Part shown: piece by piece, positions 1 to 8,562 of the stretch
Layout: each line of letters opens with the position of its first letter
Numbering within the stretch: the first letter of the stretch is position 1
Source of the DNA: Halothermothrix orenii H 168
Lineage (GTDB): Bacteria > Bacillota > Halanaerobiia > Halanaerobiales > Halothermotrichaceae
Assembly (NCBI RefSeq): GCF_000020485.1
Contig: NC_011899.1
Location: 1,830,501-1,894,500 of the forward strand
Direction: 5' to 3'
Length of the DNA stretch: 64,000 nt
Position numbers and translations under genes: made by a program
The notes under the pieces: generated by a model
What the model was told of the DNA's origin: nothing
The model's input: only the letters and a program-made list of their open reading frames with translations
Databases searched by the model: none

Positions 1-50
1 TGTAAATAGTTCTTTAAATTGGTAACCATTATATTATTGGTAATTCGCAT
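1..50 (-). CDS. flgL: Flagellar hook-associated protein 3 (FlgL), N-terminal fragment
   Basis: The frame starts at ATG 50-48 and runs off the window edge after 16 codons. The visible residues, MRITNNIMVTNLKNYL, match the conserved FlgL start, where MRITN is typical. An AGGGG ribosome site lies 8 bases upstream. The gene directly follows flgK on the same strand, the usual flgK-flgL order. FlgL is the second hook-filament junction protein, exported by the flagellar type III apparatus. Only the first residues are visible, so the call rests on the motif and the gene order. Confidence 0.8.
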   Translation of the reverse strand, partial: MRITNNIMVTNLKNYL

Positions 51-62
51 TTTTCACACCCC

Positions 63-1478
63 TTATATCATACCATTGATTAAAGTATTGAGCATTTCAT
101 CAACTTTGGAAACCATCTTGGCAGCAGCATTATAGGCCTGCTGAAATTTAATCATATTGGCCATCTCTTCATCCAGGGAAACTCCTGATATACTGGCCTG
201 TTTATTCTCAAGGTTATTGATCATTACTTCCTGGTTATCATACATCATATTGGCCTTTTCAGCTTCGACACCTAAACCTGAGATAATGGAGGTATAAAAT
301 TCATTAAAGGTAGATTTATTACCGGACATAGTTAATGCATTCTGTAGTTCAGCTATGGCTTCAGCATTCCTGCCGTCACCAACACCACCACCTGTTTGTG
401 CAGCAGCTATAGCATTAAGGTCAGATTCAATCGCCGAGTCGAGGGACATGGTGTCGGCTGTGGTCTTACTGGAATCAAAAAAGTCTACACCAGTATTTCC
501 ATTGAGATCCTCACCAGAAGAATGGATACTGTTAACTTCAGTAACAATACCTTCTACCAGTTCATTAAGCTTATCAATATATTGGATTATATCCTTATCC
601 CTTACATCCATGGCGCCTTTTATCTTGCCTGAAGTAATAGTCACATCACTGTTAATATGACTCCAGACTGGTTTAACAACTTTATAACTGGTAGTACCTG
701 GTAGAGTAATTTCCTCCAGCTCTATTTTATGAAATGTATCCCCGGTCACAAAAGAAACTCCGCCGATACTGAGGTTCAAATTGCCTTGACCATCTTCATG
801 GGCCTGTACATTAATATACTTTGCTAACTTTTTTACCAGCAGGTCCCTTTTATCCCTGAGATCATTGGCTCTCTTCTGGGGATCAGATTCTACCGCTACA
901 ATTCTCTTGTTTAACATGGCAATTTTTTCACCCAGGGTATTAACCCTCTGAACATTTACATCAATATCATGGTTGATATCATCTTTAAGTTGGATTAATT
1001 GGTTATATGTACTCTTAAAACCCTCTATCAGGGTTTTTGCCTGTTCCCGGACAGTTGACCTGACCCCTTCGCTTTCGGGGTTTAATGATAATTCATGCCA
1101 GCTTGACCAGAATAAATCCATCAGATTTCTTAGTCCATTTTCAGACGGCTCATTAAAAATAAGTTCAATCTGGTGTAAATTATCCTTACGGGCCTCCCAG
1201 GCCCCCAGATCCTGGGTTTCATTATTAATACGGGAAGTAATAAAATCATCCTTTAACCTTACTATCTGTTCAATTTTAACTCCGGTTCCTACCTGGCCGG
1301 CCCCGGCCGGGCTTGTAAACCCGGGAACGGTATAGGGATCGGTTGTGGTATGAACCGCCCTCTGCCGGGAATAGCCCTCTGTATTGGCATTGGCAATATT
1401 ATGACCTGTTACATCAAGTGATTTTTTCTGAACCTGTAAAGCTCTTTTTCCCAATTCTATTCCATAAAATGTTGACAT
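63..1478 (-). CDS. flgK: Flagellar hook-associated protein 1 (FlgK)
   Basis: FlgK forms the first hook-filament junction ring and is secreted through the flagellar export apparatus. The N-terminal rod/hook helix is clear (STFYGIELGKRALQ, then TGHNIANANTEGYSRQ at about residues 25-41). The C-terminal helix ends in FQQAYNAAAKMVSKVDEM, as in the family. The length, 471 residues, is within the usual range. A possible ATG two codons upstream (1484) abuts the GGAAGGGG ribosome site, so the second ATG at 1478, 6 bases from it, is preferred. The gene lies between flgN and flgL in a compact minus-strand operon that also carries yvyF and flgM. Confidence 0.96.
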   Translation of the reverse strand: MSTFYGIELGKRALQVQKKSLDVTGHNIANANTEGYSRQRAVHTTTDPYTVPGFTSPAGAGQVGTGVKIEQIVRLKDDFITSRINNETQDLGAWEARKDNLHQIELIFNEPSENGLRNLMDLFWSSWHELSLNPESEGVRSTVREQAKTLIEGFKSTYNQLIQLKDDINHDIDVNVQRVNTLGEKIAMLNKRIVAVESDPQKRANDLRDKRDLLVKKLAKYINVQAHEDGQGNLNLSIGGVSFVTGDTFHKIELEEITLPGTTSYKVVKPVWSHINSDVTITSGKIKGAMDVRDKDIIQYIDKLNELVEGIVTEVNSIHSSGEDLNGNTGVDFFDSSKTTADTMSLDSAIESDLNAIAAAQTGGGVGDGRNAEAIAELQNALTMSGNKSTFNEFYTSIISGLGVEAEKANMMYDNQEVMINNLENKQASISGVSLDEEMANMIKFQQAYNAAAKMVSKVDEMLNTLINGMI

Positions 1479-1492
1479 ACACATCCCCTTCC

Positions 1493-2002
1493 TTAAGCCC
1501 TTCTATCTATTATGTGATCCGAACCTTCATCCTTTTTACCGGGTTTTTTGTAGGTTACATTCTTTCCAGCCGCCTGGCGAATCAACTGTAAAGTAAAGTT
1601 GTTTATCTTCAATGAATCCTCAATTAACTGGCGGTTACTTTCATTGGTAGTCTGCAAATCACTTAAAACCTCCAGAAAATCTTCCTTTAATTCCTTCAGT
1701 TCAGCCTTATCTTCTTCGGGAAAGAGTGTAAACAACTGCTGGAATGATATCTTGTCCCCTTCAAAACCCTGTTTATGAGCAATTTCAGCTAAAAGCTCCC
1801 GCCTTTTCTCTTCCATATCACTAATTTTATCAATGAGTTCCTGCTCATTGTGCATTATCTCTGTCAGCTTTTCTACATTATTATCTACTATAGCTTCCTG
1901 CTTCCTTTCAGCCATATCTTGTAGCTGGCAATAAAGTTCATATTCTTTTTTAAATAGATTTAGGAAATTTTCATATAGCAATTGCCTCACTCCAGAATAC
2001 AT
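1493..2002 (-). CDS. flgN: FlgN-type flagellar export chaperone
   Basis: FlgN proteins are cytoplasmic helical chaperones that hold FlgK and FlgL unfolded for export. This 169-residue product is almost all helix, with the family's heptad-rich N-terminal half (LYCQLQDMAERKQEAIVDNN, then EKLTEIMHNEQELI) and a second helix with TNESNRQLIEDSL. It sits between flgM and flgK, as in Bacillus. The first ATG (2002) has no ribosome site. A TTG at about 1981, 8 bases after GGAG, may be the true start, giving roughly 162 residues. Function is inferred from fold pattern plus position; sequence is poorly conserved in this family. Confidence 0.85.
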   Translation of the reverse strand: MYSGVRQLLYENFLNLFKKEYELYCQLQDMAERKQEAIVDNNVEKLTEIMHNEQELIDKISDMEEKRRELLAEIAHKQGFEGDKISFQQLFTLFPEEDKAELKELKEDFLEVLSDLQTTNESNRQLIEDSLKINNFTLQLIRQAAGKNVTYKKPGKKDEGSDHIIDRRA

Positions 2003-2003
2003 T

Positions 2004-2270
2004 TTAAATATTTTCAGTTAACTTTCTGGCAATTTCCCGGGCCGGAACCCTGTAATTGCCCTCCTGAATCTGCCTTTTCAGGGACTCTATTTTCCTCTTC
2101 CTGACATCAGGAATCCGGGCCAGTTCCTGTTTTATTTCGGAGACCTTGATACCCTTATTAGAAATGGTTATTTTGTCTTTACGCGCCATCTTATTCTTCT
2201 TATTAACTTCTTTTTTCTTTTCTATATATAACTGGCTTATTTTCTGACCCTGTGTCTCATTTACCCGCAC
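2004..2270 (-). CDS. flgM: Anti-sigma-28 factor FlgM
   Basis: FlgM binds the flagellar sigma factor and keeps late flagellar genes off until the hook is finished. The 88-residue length is normal. The C-terminal half carries the sigma-binding helices of the family (KVSEIKQELARIPDVRKRKI, followed by LKRQIQEGNYRVPAREIARK). The N-terminal half is basic and low in structure, as usual. The stop lies one base before the next ATG, so it is probably co-transcribed and perhaps translationally coupled to flgN. Confidence 0.93.
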   Translation of the reverse strand: MRVNETQGQKISQLYIEKKKEVNKKNKMARKDKITISNKGIKVSEIKQELARIPDVRKRKIESLKRQIQEGNYRVPAREIARKLTENI

Positions 2271-2501
2271 TTATATCACCACCAATATTTTATTATCTAT
2301 AAAAATTCATTTTGCATAATATAACTATAACCCAGGTTCATATATAGGATATCAATTATTTATGCAATATCGTTCACTTAATATATCGTAAGAAATATAA
2401 TTAAATTAAGCTACGTTAATATTAATAAAACCTGTTTATAGTTAATTAAATCAGGATAACACCATTTTCTTTTAAAATAAACGTAAATTGTCCCGGACAT
2501 T
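2271..2501. other. AT-rich intergenic region between yvyF and flgM
   Basis: No gene is visible. Together with the hairpin at 2502-2586 it separates yvyF from flgM. The terminator-like hairpin suggests that flgM has its own promoter in this stretch, but I see no well-spaced -35/-10 or sigma-28 pair that I would name. Confidence 0.5.
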
Positions 2502-2586
2502 AAAAAAAGCCAGTTATGGCCCTTCAGCATACTACCGATAAAAAAAGTTAGTTATTTTGGTAGGCTGAAAACCATAAACCGGCTTT
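2502..2586 (-). terminator. Long hairpin terminator after yvyF
   Basis: On the minus strand AAAGCCGGTTTATGG pairs with CCATAACTGGCTTT about 80 bases later and is followed by seven T residues. Inner segments TTCAGCCTACC and GGTAGTATGCTGAA extend the stem. The hairpin begins directly after the yvyF stop. The shape fits Rho-independent termination, although the stem is unusually long. Confidence 0.75.
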
Positions 2587-3021
2587 CTATTGGTCAGTAT
2601 TCTTCTTTCTCTTAACAACACGGTCAGCAATAAACATTTTGTCCCTGGTCCGCTTTGTTTTTTTTCTGGGTTTCTTTTTCTTCCTGGGGGTAGGGCTTAA
2701 ACCCTCAACCAGCTCCTGCTGACACTTTTCACAGAACCGCCCGTGGGTTATAGGATCACCACAACGTTCACACTCCAGAAGGATTTCTAAATCCAGTCCT
2801 TCAGCAATCAACCGGTCTTCTTTAACAAATTTAATAATGGTTTCCCGTTCTACCCCTGTTTCTTCATGAACTTCTTCAATAGTAGCCCCGGGGTTGTCCC
2901 ATAGGTATTCCTTTACCTTTTGAAAGTCATCTTCTTCTTCTTTTTTACAGACCGGACATATTTTTTCACTACCCTGGACTGCAAATAACTTCCCGCATTT
3001 GGGGCAATTCTTTAAGTTCAT
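2587..3021 (-). CDS. yvyF: YvyF-like flagellar operon zinc-ribbon protein
   Basis: This 144-residue protein matches the Firmicute flagellar operon family called YvyF (TIGR03826, by recognition). An N-terminal zinc ribbon has CPKC and CPVC. A middle helix-turn-helix-like region (residues about 33-68) contains EEVHEETGVERETIIKFVKE. A second ribbon uses CERC and CEKC. The C-terminal tail is very basic (PRKKKKPRKKTKRTR), which suggests nucleic-acid contact. Family members are linked to flagellar gene expression but the mechanism is not settled. The gene is followed by a hairpin terminator before flgM. Confidence 0.85.
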   Translation of the reverse strand: MNLKNCPKCGKLFAVQGSEKICPVCKKEEEDDFQKVKEYLWDNPGATIEEVHEETGVERETIIKFVKEDRLIAEGLDLEILLECERCGDPITHGRFCEKCQQELVEGLSPTPRKKKKPRKKTKRTRDKMFIADRVVKRKKNTDQ

Positions 3022-3175
3022 TACTCTCCCCTCCTGATCCCTCTATACGAGAGAAAATTTCTAATAATCATTTTTGAATGACCAAATGACCCTGAATTAT
3101 TATAACTTTATGTACCTTTCTTTACCTTTATCTTACTTTAATTATATCAGTAATCACAAAATCTATCAAACTACC

Positions 3176-4204
3176 CTATTTTTCCAGGTAGTCCGTCCCC
3201 CTAACCAGTTTAATAAAATATAAACCACCCACTATTAAACTGGAGTAAAACATAAAAAACCTCCAGATAGCCACAAATATACCGAGTAAATAATTGGGGA
3301 CCATAAACTTAAATAAATAAGCAAAGCCGAGTTCAGCTCCCCCACTTCCCCCTGGAGTCGGGATTACGGGTTGAATAAAATTAAAGACTAGCTGGGCCAG
3401 AATAATGGGTGGGATTGCTATCTTGATACCGAGTCCCAGTAGCAAAACAGGGGCCAGGCTCAAATAAAAAAACCAGTATAATATGGTATAGAAAATGACC
3501 AGAAACATATCCCGTTTATTCTTAAATAATATCTTTATTCCTTCATTAAAATAATCTACTTCTTTTTCAATAAAGTTTTTAAATTTAAGTAGGGTTTCAT
3601 CTTTAAAATATTTTTTAACCCACCTGAGATTAACCAGCCAGTTGACAAAAACCTTGGCCTTACTGGCATTAAAAATGAGAATAAAGCTGATGACAATAAA
3701 TAAAATAACAAGCCACATGGCAATATGAAAAAGACCTGCAATTTTAGGTCCAAGATTTAAATATTCACCCCAGAGGAGCAGTAAAAAGGGGGTTGCTATT
3801 ATAAAAAATAAAAAAGTTATTATTCCATCAAGGACAGTCAGGGCTGTAGTTTTCCCCAGGGGTAAACCCTCACGGTGTAAAAAATATATCTGAAATGGCA
3901 GCCCACCTGAAGTAGAAGGGGTAACATGAGACACAAAAGCACTGGCCAGGTAAATGGTAAAGACTTTATAAGTTGAAACCTTTCCCCCAAGCACATGGGT
4001 TAAAACCTTGAGTTTTAACGCCTTTAAAATCCAGAAGGTCAGCATTATTAAGGTAGCTATTACCAGATAAACAGTGTTTACTCTACTAAAGGATTTAAAA
4101 GTAAGTTCATTCTGGGTTAATACCATTACCAGTATCAGGGCTACAATACTGACACTTACTGATAGAATTATACCCCTTTTTATGGTCCTTCTACTCAGTT
4201 CCAT
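3176..4204 (-). CDS. UPF0104/YbhN-type integral membrane protein (flippase-like)
   Basis: A 342-residue membrane protein with about eight hydrophobic segments. Two loops mark the lysylphosphatidylglycerol-synthase transmembrane (UPF0104, TIGR00374) family: TPSTSGGLPFQIYFL near residue 105 and TPGGSGGAELGF near residue 290. The catalytic synthase domain is absent, so this is the membrane part only, a fold often placed next to glycolipid glycosyltransferases and proposed to move lipid intermediates. Here two glycosyltransferases lie just upstream on the same strand. The ATG at 4204 is chosen because GGAG lies 8 bases before it; a GTG three codons upstream is inferior. Confidence 0.85.
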   Translation of the reverse strand: MELSRRTIKRGIILSVSVSIVALILVMVLTQNELTFKSFSRVNTVYLVIATLIMLTFWILKALKLKVLTHVLGGKVSTYKVFTIYLASAFVSHVTPSTSGGLPFQIYFLHREGLPLGKTTALTVLDGIITFLFFIIATPFLLLLWGEYLNLGPKIAGLFHIAMWLVILFIVISFILIFNASKAKVFVNWLVNLRWVKKYFKDETLLKFKNFIEKEVDYFNEGIKILFKNKRDMFLVIFYTILYWFFYLSLAPVLLLGLGIKIAIPPIILAQLVFNFIQPVIPTPGGSGGAELGFAYLFKFMVPNYLLGIFVAIWRFFMFYSSLIVGGLYFIKLVRGTDYLEK

Positions 4205-4279
4205 GAACTTCACTCCAATTTATTTTATAACACAGATATAACGAACAAAATCATCAAAATGTTTTATATGTCTGCGGAA

Positions 4280-4341
4280 GTCATCGTCCAGTTTTTCGAC
4301 CAGAAAATCTATTATAATAAACCTTAAAAAGCAAATATAAC
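4280..4341 (-). repeat. Intergenic 3' repeat, copy R1
   Basis: Plus-strand anchors are GTCA at 4280, CCAGAAAA at 4300 and a degenerate AAAGACC (TAAACCT) at 4318. The anchor distance of 38 bases is shared by five of six copies in this window. A further AAAGCAAATATAAC at 4328 is found at the same offset in copy R4. It lies 44 bases beyond the stop of the GT4 gene. Confidence 0.6.
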
Positions 4342-4367
4342 TTAAAAAAATCAATTTTAACGTAAAA

Positions 4368-5531
4368 TCAGGCTAAATTCTTTTGAAATTCATCTCCTGC
4401 ATTCAAAATCTCCTGGTAGCCTTCCAGTAATTTATCGGTCATAACCTCTATTGAGAAAGACTCTGCTTTCTTGAGGGCATTTTTCATAAAAAGGTTATAC
4501 CTTGTTTTATGGGTGATAAGATCAATAACAGCCTGGGCAAATATATGTTTTTTAGGTTTAACCAGTAAACCATTCAATCCATCATCTACCATAACTTTTG
4601 AGCCCGCTGCATTTACAGCTACTACTGGAAGCCCTCCGGCCATGGCTTCAATGGTAACCAGACCCTGGGTTTCTGTCATTGAAGGAAAAACAAAGAGATC
4701 ACCGGCCAGATAGAAATCAACAACCTTTTCCGGGGGTTGCCAGCCAGCAAATATAACCTTATTACCCAGGGAAAGCTCTTCTTTAAGCCTGACTAATTTC
4801 TGCCGCTGGGGGCCGTCTCCAACCAGCATTAGTTTAACATTGGTTAGATTATCAACAACTTCTTTAAAGACCTTCAATAGAAAAGCAACATTCTTCTCCT
4901 GGCCAAGACGACCTACAAATAATAAAACCTTTTCGTCATCCTTAATATTATACTTAGCCCTGACCCAGAGACCGTCCTTTTCCCGGTAAGGATTAAGGTC
5001 TATACCGGTCGATACAGTTTTAATCGGTGTGGTAATTCTGTATCCCCTGAGCATATTTTCTACAAATTTACTGGGGGCAATAACCAGATCACAGGACTGG
5101 CAATAATCCCTGCTGTACTTAATAGCTAGTTTACGGGCAATCTGCTGGCCAAAGGGAGCATAATGAGCATATTCCTCATACAGGGTATGGTATGTAAAGA
5201 CAAGGGGAATATCCAGTTTCCGGGCCACAAACCTGCCGAGCCATCCCATTAAAAAGGGAGAATGGGTATGTATAATATCGAGGCCGATCTCCTTTACCTC
5301 CTGAACCACCCGGGTGGATATTGGTATAGCAAGACGGAAGCCGGGATTGGTCAGGGCTGGTATCGACTTGAACCGGTAAATGTTATTTTCTTCCTCAGCT
5401 TCCGGATAATTAGGGGCAAAAATGTAGACCTCATGTCCCTTTTTCTGTAGCTGTTCTGTAAAGGTCTCAATTGACTTAACCACACCACTCATATATGGTT
5501 TATAGCTGTCAGTAAAAAAACCGATTTTCAT
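4368..5531 (-). CDS. GT4-family glycosyltransferase
   Basis: A 387-residue GT-B fold retaining glycosyltransferase. The N-terminal half shows the diacylglycerol-glucosyltransferase-like start GFFTDSYKPYMSGVVKSI and then DIIHTHSPFLMGWLGR. The C-terminal half has the nucleotide-sugar motif ETQGLVTIEAMAGGLPVV, with two Glu residues spaced as in GT4 enzymes, and the phosphate-contact segment LLFVGRLGQEKN. Closest families are the membrane glycolipid synthases that glucosylate diacylglycerol, but the acceptor cannot be read from sequence. Its ATG touches the stop codon of the GT9 gene, so the two are co-translated; both probably act on envelope glycolipids or LPS. Confidence 0.88.
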   Translation of the reverse strand: MKIGFFTDSYKPYMSGVVKSIETFTEQLQKKGHEVYIFAPNYPEAEEENNIYRFKSIPALTNPGFRLAIPISTRVVQEVKEIGLDIIHTHSPFLMGWLGRFVARKLDIPLVFTYHTLYEEYAHYAPFGQQIARKLAIKYSRDYCQSCDLVIAPSKFVENMLRGYRITTPIKTVSTGIDLNPYREKDGLWVRAKYNIKDDEKVLLFVGRLGQEKNVAFLLKVFKEVVDNLTNVKLMLVGDGPQRQKLVRLKEELSLGNKVIFAGWQPPEKVVDFYLAGDLFVFPSMTETQGLVTIEAMAGGLPVVAVNAAGSKVMVDDGLNGLLVKPKKHIFAQAVIDLITHKTRYNLFMKNALKKAESFSIEVMTDKLLEGYQEILNAGDEFQKNLA

Positions 5532-6614
5532 TTAGACACTACCCCCAGTTGAAATAAGTTTATAACCTGACCTTTTGTTAACTAATAACTGCCGGGCCGC
5601 TCTGACAACATCGGCTACCTCTATTTCCTCCATACACTTACCCTTACATTTAGTTACCCATTCTGGTAAATATTCAGGCAGGTATTGTTTTAAATCCCCC
5701 AACCAGGAAAAACAGGGGCTACAGGAGAGGTCAGAGCGAATTATAATGTGTTCAGTCCCATATGGATAAAAGTTTGCCGGATTGGTAGGGCCAAACAGAG
5801 AAACCACCGGTACCCCCACAGCTGAGGCCATATGCTGGGGAGCAGAATCATTTCCAATAAACAAATCAACCTGTTCCAGCAGGGCCGTAGTTTCCTTAAC
5901 CGATAACTCTCCGGCAACAATTACAGGTTTACGGTTATAATTATAATCAGGGTCAATAATCCGGGTGGCAAGTTCTCTATCATCAGGCCCTCCGACCAGA
6001 ACAACCTGAAGGGGTATCATTTTATCCAGGACCTTAACCAACTCAGAAAATTTATCCACTGGCCAGCGCTTTAAGGAGAAATATTTACCTCCAGGGTGAA
6101 TAGCCACCAGGGGTAAAGAAGTTATAATACCCTTTTTTTTCATAAATTCAGCCACAGACCGACGTTGTTCGTCATTTATTGCAACCTCGAGGTGAGGATT
6201 TATATCGGGTTTACCCCCTGCCACCTTTACAATCTCGAGGCAGTAATCGACGGCATGGATGTTTCTATCATCGGGTACATTGAAGTCATACATCCACCCT
6301 ATTTCAGAACCCTTGAAACCCAGCCTTTTTCTGGCATTAACCAGATATGCTATATAACTGCCTGCATTGGATAATCCAATGGCCAGGTCGTAAACCTCCT
6401 CCCTTAAGCTCTGAACATCGGAGATAAGCTTTCCTTTCCCTTTACTGACTATCAGCCTATCCAGGTTGGGGTTGCCTTCCAGAATAGTTTTATTATCTTC
6501 CCAGACCAGGGCATCTATTCTGGCATCCGGATAACCGTTCCTTAAAGCCCTGAGTGCCGGTGTCGTAAACAGGGCATCACCCAGAGCTGATAGAATTAAA
6601 ACAAGGATCTTCAC
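5532..6614 (-). CDS. GT9-family (heptosyltransferase-like) glycosyltransferase
   Basis: A 360-residue GT9 protein of the type that adds heptose to the LPS inner core. Seen: N-terminal LILSALGDALFTTPALRALR, the central AIHPGGKYFSLKRWP, the nucleotide-binding VVLVGGPDDRELA, and the signature IGNDSAPQHMASAVGVPVVS followed by LFGPTNPANFYPYG. The GTG start is 7 bases after GGGG. Heptose biosynthesis genes are not in this window, so the sugar donor is unknown; other GT9 enzymes use different sugars. The link to LPS comes from the lipid A and Lpt genes elsewhere in the window. Confidence 0.88.
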   Translation of the reverse strand: MKILVLILSALGDALFTTPALRALRNGYPDARIDALVWEDNKTILEGNPNLDRLIVSKGKGKLISDVQSLREEVYDLAIGLSNAGSYIAYLVNARKRLGFKGSEIGWMYDFNVPDDRNIHAVDYCLEIVKVAGGKPDINPHLEVAINDEQRRSVAEFMKKKGIITSLPLVAIHPGGKYFSLKRWPVDKFSELVKVLDKMIPLQVVLVGGPDDRELATRIIDPDYNYNRKPVIVAGELSVKETTALLEQVDLFIGNDSAPQHMASAVGVPVVSLFGPTNPANFYPYGTEHIIIRSDLSCSPCFSWLGDLKQYLPEYLPEWVTKCKGKCMEEIEVADVVRAARQLLVNKRSGYKLISTGGSV

Positions 6615-6799
6615 ATTTTCACCCCGCTTTCTGGATAAATCCTGGTACCCCTGATTTATGTTTTACTGGTACTTTATAACTCACTAACGTGCTCTATATC
6701 TCCCTAACACTATTTAAATGGTATCAAGCAACCAACATTAAATCAAACTCCGGATGGTGTTTATTCTTTATTTTGCAGGCATTCCCCTTATTGTCAGAA

Positions 6800-6819
6800 A
6801 ATGTTTCCCATGAAACATT
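6800..6819 (-). terminator. Weak hairpin terminator after the aminotransferase gene
   Basis: AATGTTTC and GAAACATT form an 8-base-pair stem with a four-base loop, followed on the minus strand by TTTTCTG. The stem is AT-rich and the T tract short, so efficiency is doubtful. Confidence 0.4.
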
Positions 6820-6845
6820 ATACCACAATTCAAAGATTTTAAAAG

Positions 6846-8234
6846 TTATTTTTTGAAAAATCCTGATAAAACCTTTTTAGCACTGTTTACAGTAAAACCG
6901 AATAGTCCTTTATTTTTACTGAAAATATCTTCCAGAGCCCCGATTACGGTGTCAATTTCTTCTCTGGTTACAATCAAAGGTGGTTCCATTCTAATTACAT
7001 TGGGGTTATTCAGGGTATAGGCGGTAATAATCCTGTAATCATTATACAGGGCACCTGCTACCATTGATCCCAGATACTCATGAGAGAATTTACTTACCAT
7101 ACCCTGGGAGATTTTGTCCAGAAGACCCGATTCTGGTTGTTTAAACTCGATTCCTATCATTAAACCACGACCCCTGACTTCTTTTATCAAATCATATTTA
7201 TCAGCCAGTTCCTTAAGTCGATTTATAAAATACTCCCCTTTTTCAGCAGCCTGCTGGCTTAATTTTTGTTCTACAATCTGTTCCATAGCCGCTATAGCAG
7301 CTGCAGTAGCCAGGGTATTCCCTCCGAAGGTAGAGGTATGGAGCAGGGCTTTATCCATACTTCCATAAGCTTTAGACCAGATTTCTTCAGTAGTTGTATA
7401 GGCCCCTATGGGCATAACCCCTCCACCAAGGGATTTTGCCAGACACATAATGTCAGGAACAATCCCTTCATGTTCACAGGCGAAAATTTTTCCGGTCCGG
7501 CCAAAACCGGTTTGAATTTCATCTAAAATTAAGTAAACACCATATTCATCACATAATTCTCTAACCTTTTTAAAATACCCATCAGGTGGTAAATTTATGC
7601 CACCTTCCCCCTGAATTGGCTCAACAATAAAGCCAGCAATATCCCCTTCTTTAAATTTTTCTTCAAGGCTTTTAACATCACCGAAGGGGACACTTTCAGT
7701 TTCCGGAACCAGTGGTTTAAATAATTTCTGATATTTTTCCCTCCCTGTAATGGATAGGGATCCCATGGATTTGCCATGAAATGAATTTTTACAGTAGATT
7801 ATTTTTTTCTTCCCTGAAGCAATCCGGGCCAGTTTAATCGCACCTTCTACTGCCTCAGTTCCACTATTACTGAAAAATGTATGGGTCAACTTGCCAGGGG
7901 TAAGTTTACTCAGATTACGGGCAGCCACACTGGCCATGGTTCCCATTGAAGCCTGCAAAAGATTGGGCATCTCTTTAACCTTTTCCAGGGCCTCATGGAC
8001 TTCAGGTGGGTTATGCCCCAGGTTAAGGGCACCATATCCCCCCAGAAAATCAAGGTATTCATTACCCTCACTATCCCAGACACGGACTCCATTAGCTTTT
8101 ACAAACTGTTTATCAAAATTTAATAACCCCAGCATTTTGGCCAGGGAAGGGTTAATATATTTCTTATAGTTATCAACCACTTCCTCTTTTGTTATCTTCA
8201 TAGCAGTCTCAACATTAATAAGGTCATAACTCAT
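6846..8234 (-). CDS. Class III PLP aminotransferase (putrescine/acetylornithine type)
   Basis: A 462-residue fold-type I aminotransferase. The PLP lysine is Lys267 in CLAKSLGGG. The Asp that contacts the pyridine nitrogen is in LILDEIQTGFGRTGK (residues 236-250), and FFSNSGTEAVEGAIKLAR binds phosphate. The longer N-terminus and the LGGYGALNLGHNPP block resemble putrescine aminotransferases (YgjG/PatA group) more than ArgD. Likely reaction: transfer of an amino group from putrescine, or a related diamine or ornithine, to 2-oxoglutarate. It stands alone between the GT9 gene and a secreted-protein gene, with a weak terminator after it. Substrate is inferred from family resemblance only. Confidence 0.88.
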   Translation of the reverse strand: MSYDLINVETAMKITKEEVVDNYKKYINPSLAKMLGLLNFDKQFVKANGVRVWDSEGNEYLDFLGGYGALNLGHNPPEVHEALEKVKEMPNLLQASMGTMASVAARNLSKLTPGKLTHTFFSNSGTEAVEGAIKLARIASGKKKIIYCKNSFHGKSMGSLSITGREKYQKLFKPLVPETESVPFGDVKSLEEKFKEGDIAGFIVEPIQGEGGINLPPDGYFKKVRELCDEYGVYLILDEIQTGFGRTGKIFACEHEGIVPDIMCLAKSLGGGVMPIGAYTTTEEIWSKAYGSMDKALLHTSTFGGNTLATAAAIAAMEQIVEQKLSQQAAEKGEYFINRLKELADKYDLIKEVRGRGLMIGIEFKQPESGLLDKISQGMVSKFSHEYLGSMVAGALYNDYRIITAYTLNNPNVIRMEPPLIVTREEIDTVIGALEDIFSKNKGLFGFTVNSAKKVLSGFFKK

Positions 8235-8492
8235 TTTTAAAGCACCATCCTTTCATATTCTTTCATATCATTTTCATTATCCTTATTGTTCCTGATAGTT
8301 TTAGTTTTAAAAACAGATGTATAATTCATATACCTGAAAAATACCGCTATCACATCAAAAATATCAATCTGGAGGAAAAAGGGCCACTCATATAATATTA
8401 ACCATAATTTATAAAAATCCTGCTCCCTAATCAAATGTACCATACTATATTATTGGATTCAACTTCTAAATATTATAACCAGACCAACAAGA
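8235..8492. other. Intergenic region upstream of the aminotransferase gene
   Basis: Apart from the terminator at 8493-8522, the 8235-8562 gap holds only AT-rich sequence. A 68-codon minus-strand frame at 8237-8443 has no ribosome site or recognisable content and is not called. The aminotransferase promoter and leader should lie here. Confidence 0.5.
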
Positions 8493-8522
8493 AAAATCCA
8501 GGTGCCCCTTGCAGGCCCTGGA
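8493..8522 (-). terminator. Rho-independent terminator of the BsuPI-domain gene
   Basis: On the minus strand AATCCAGG-GCC and GGC-CCTGGATT (one bulged base) form a GC-rich stem with a short loop, followed by TTTTTCTTGTT. It lies 41 bases after the stop of the gene at 8563-9300. Confidence 0.85.
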
Positions 8523-8562
8523 TTCCCCTGAAGTTTACAATAAATAGCTCTTTTGTCGCAAT

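Noticed and set aside
8237-8443. A 68-codon minus-strand frame upstream of the aminotransferase
   Set aside because: It has no ribosome site, no recognisable content, and covers the ribosome-site region of the next gene.
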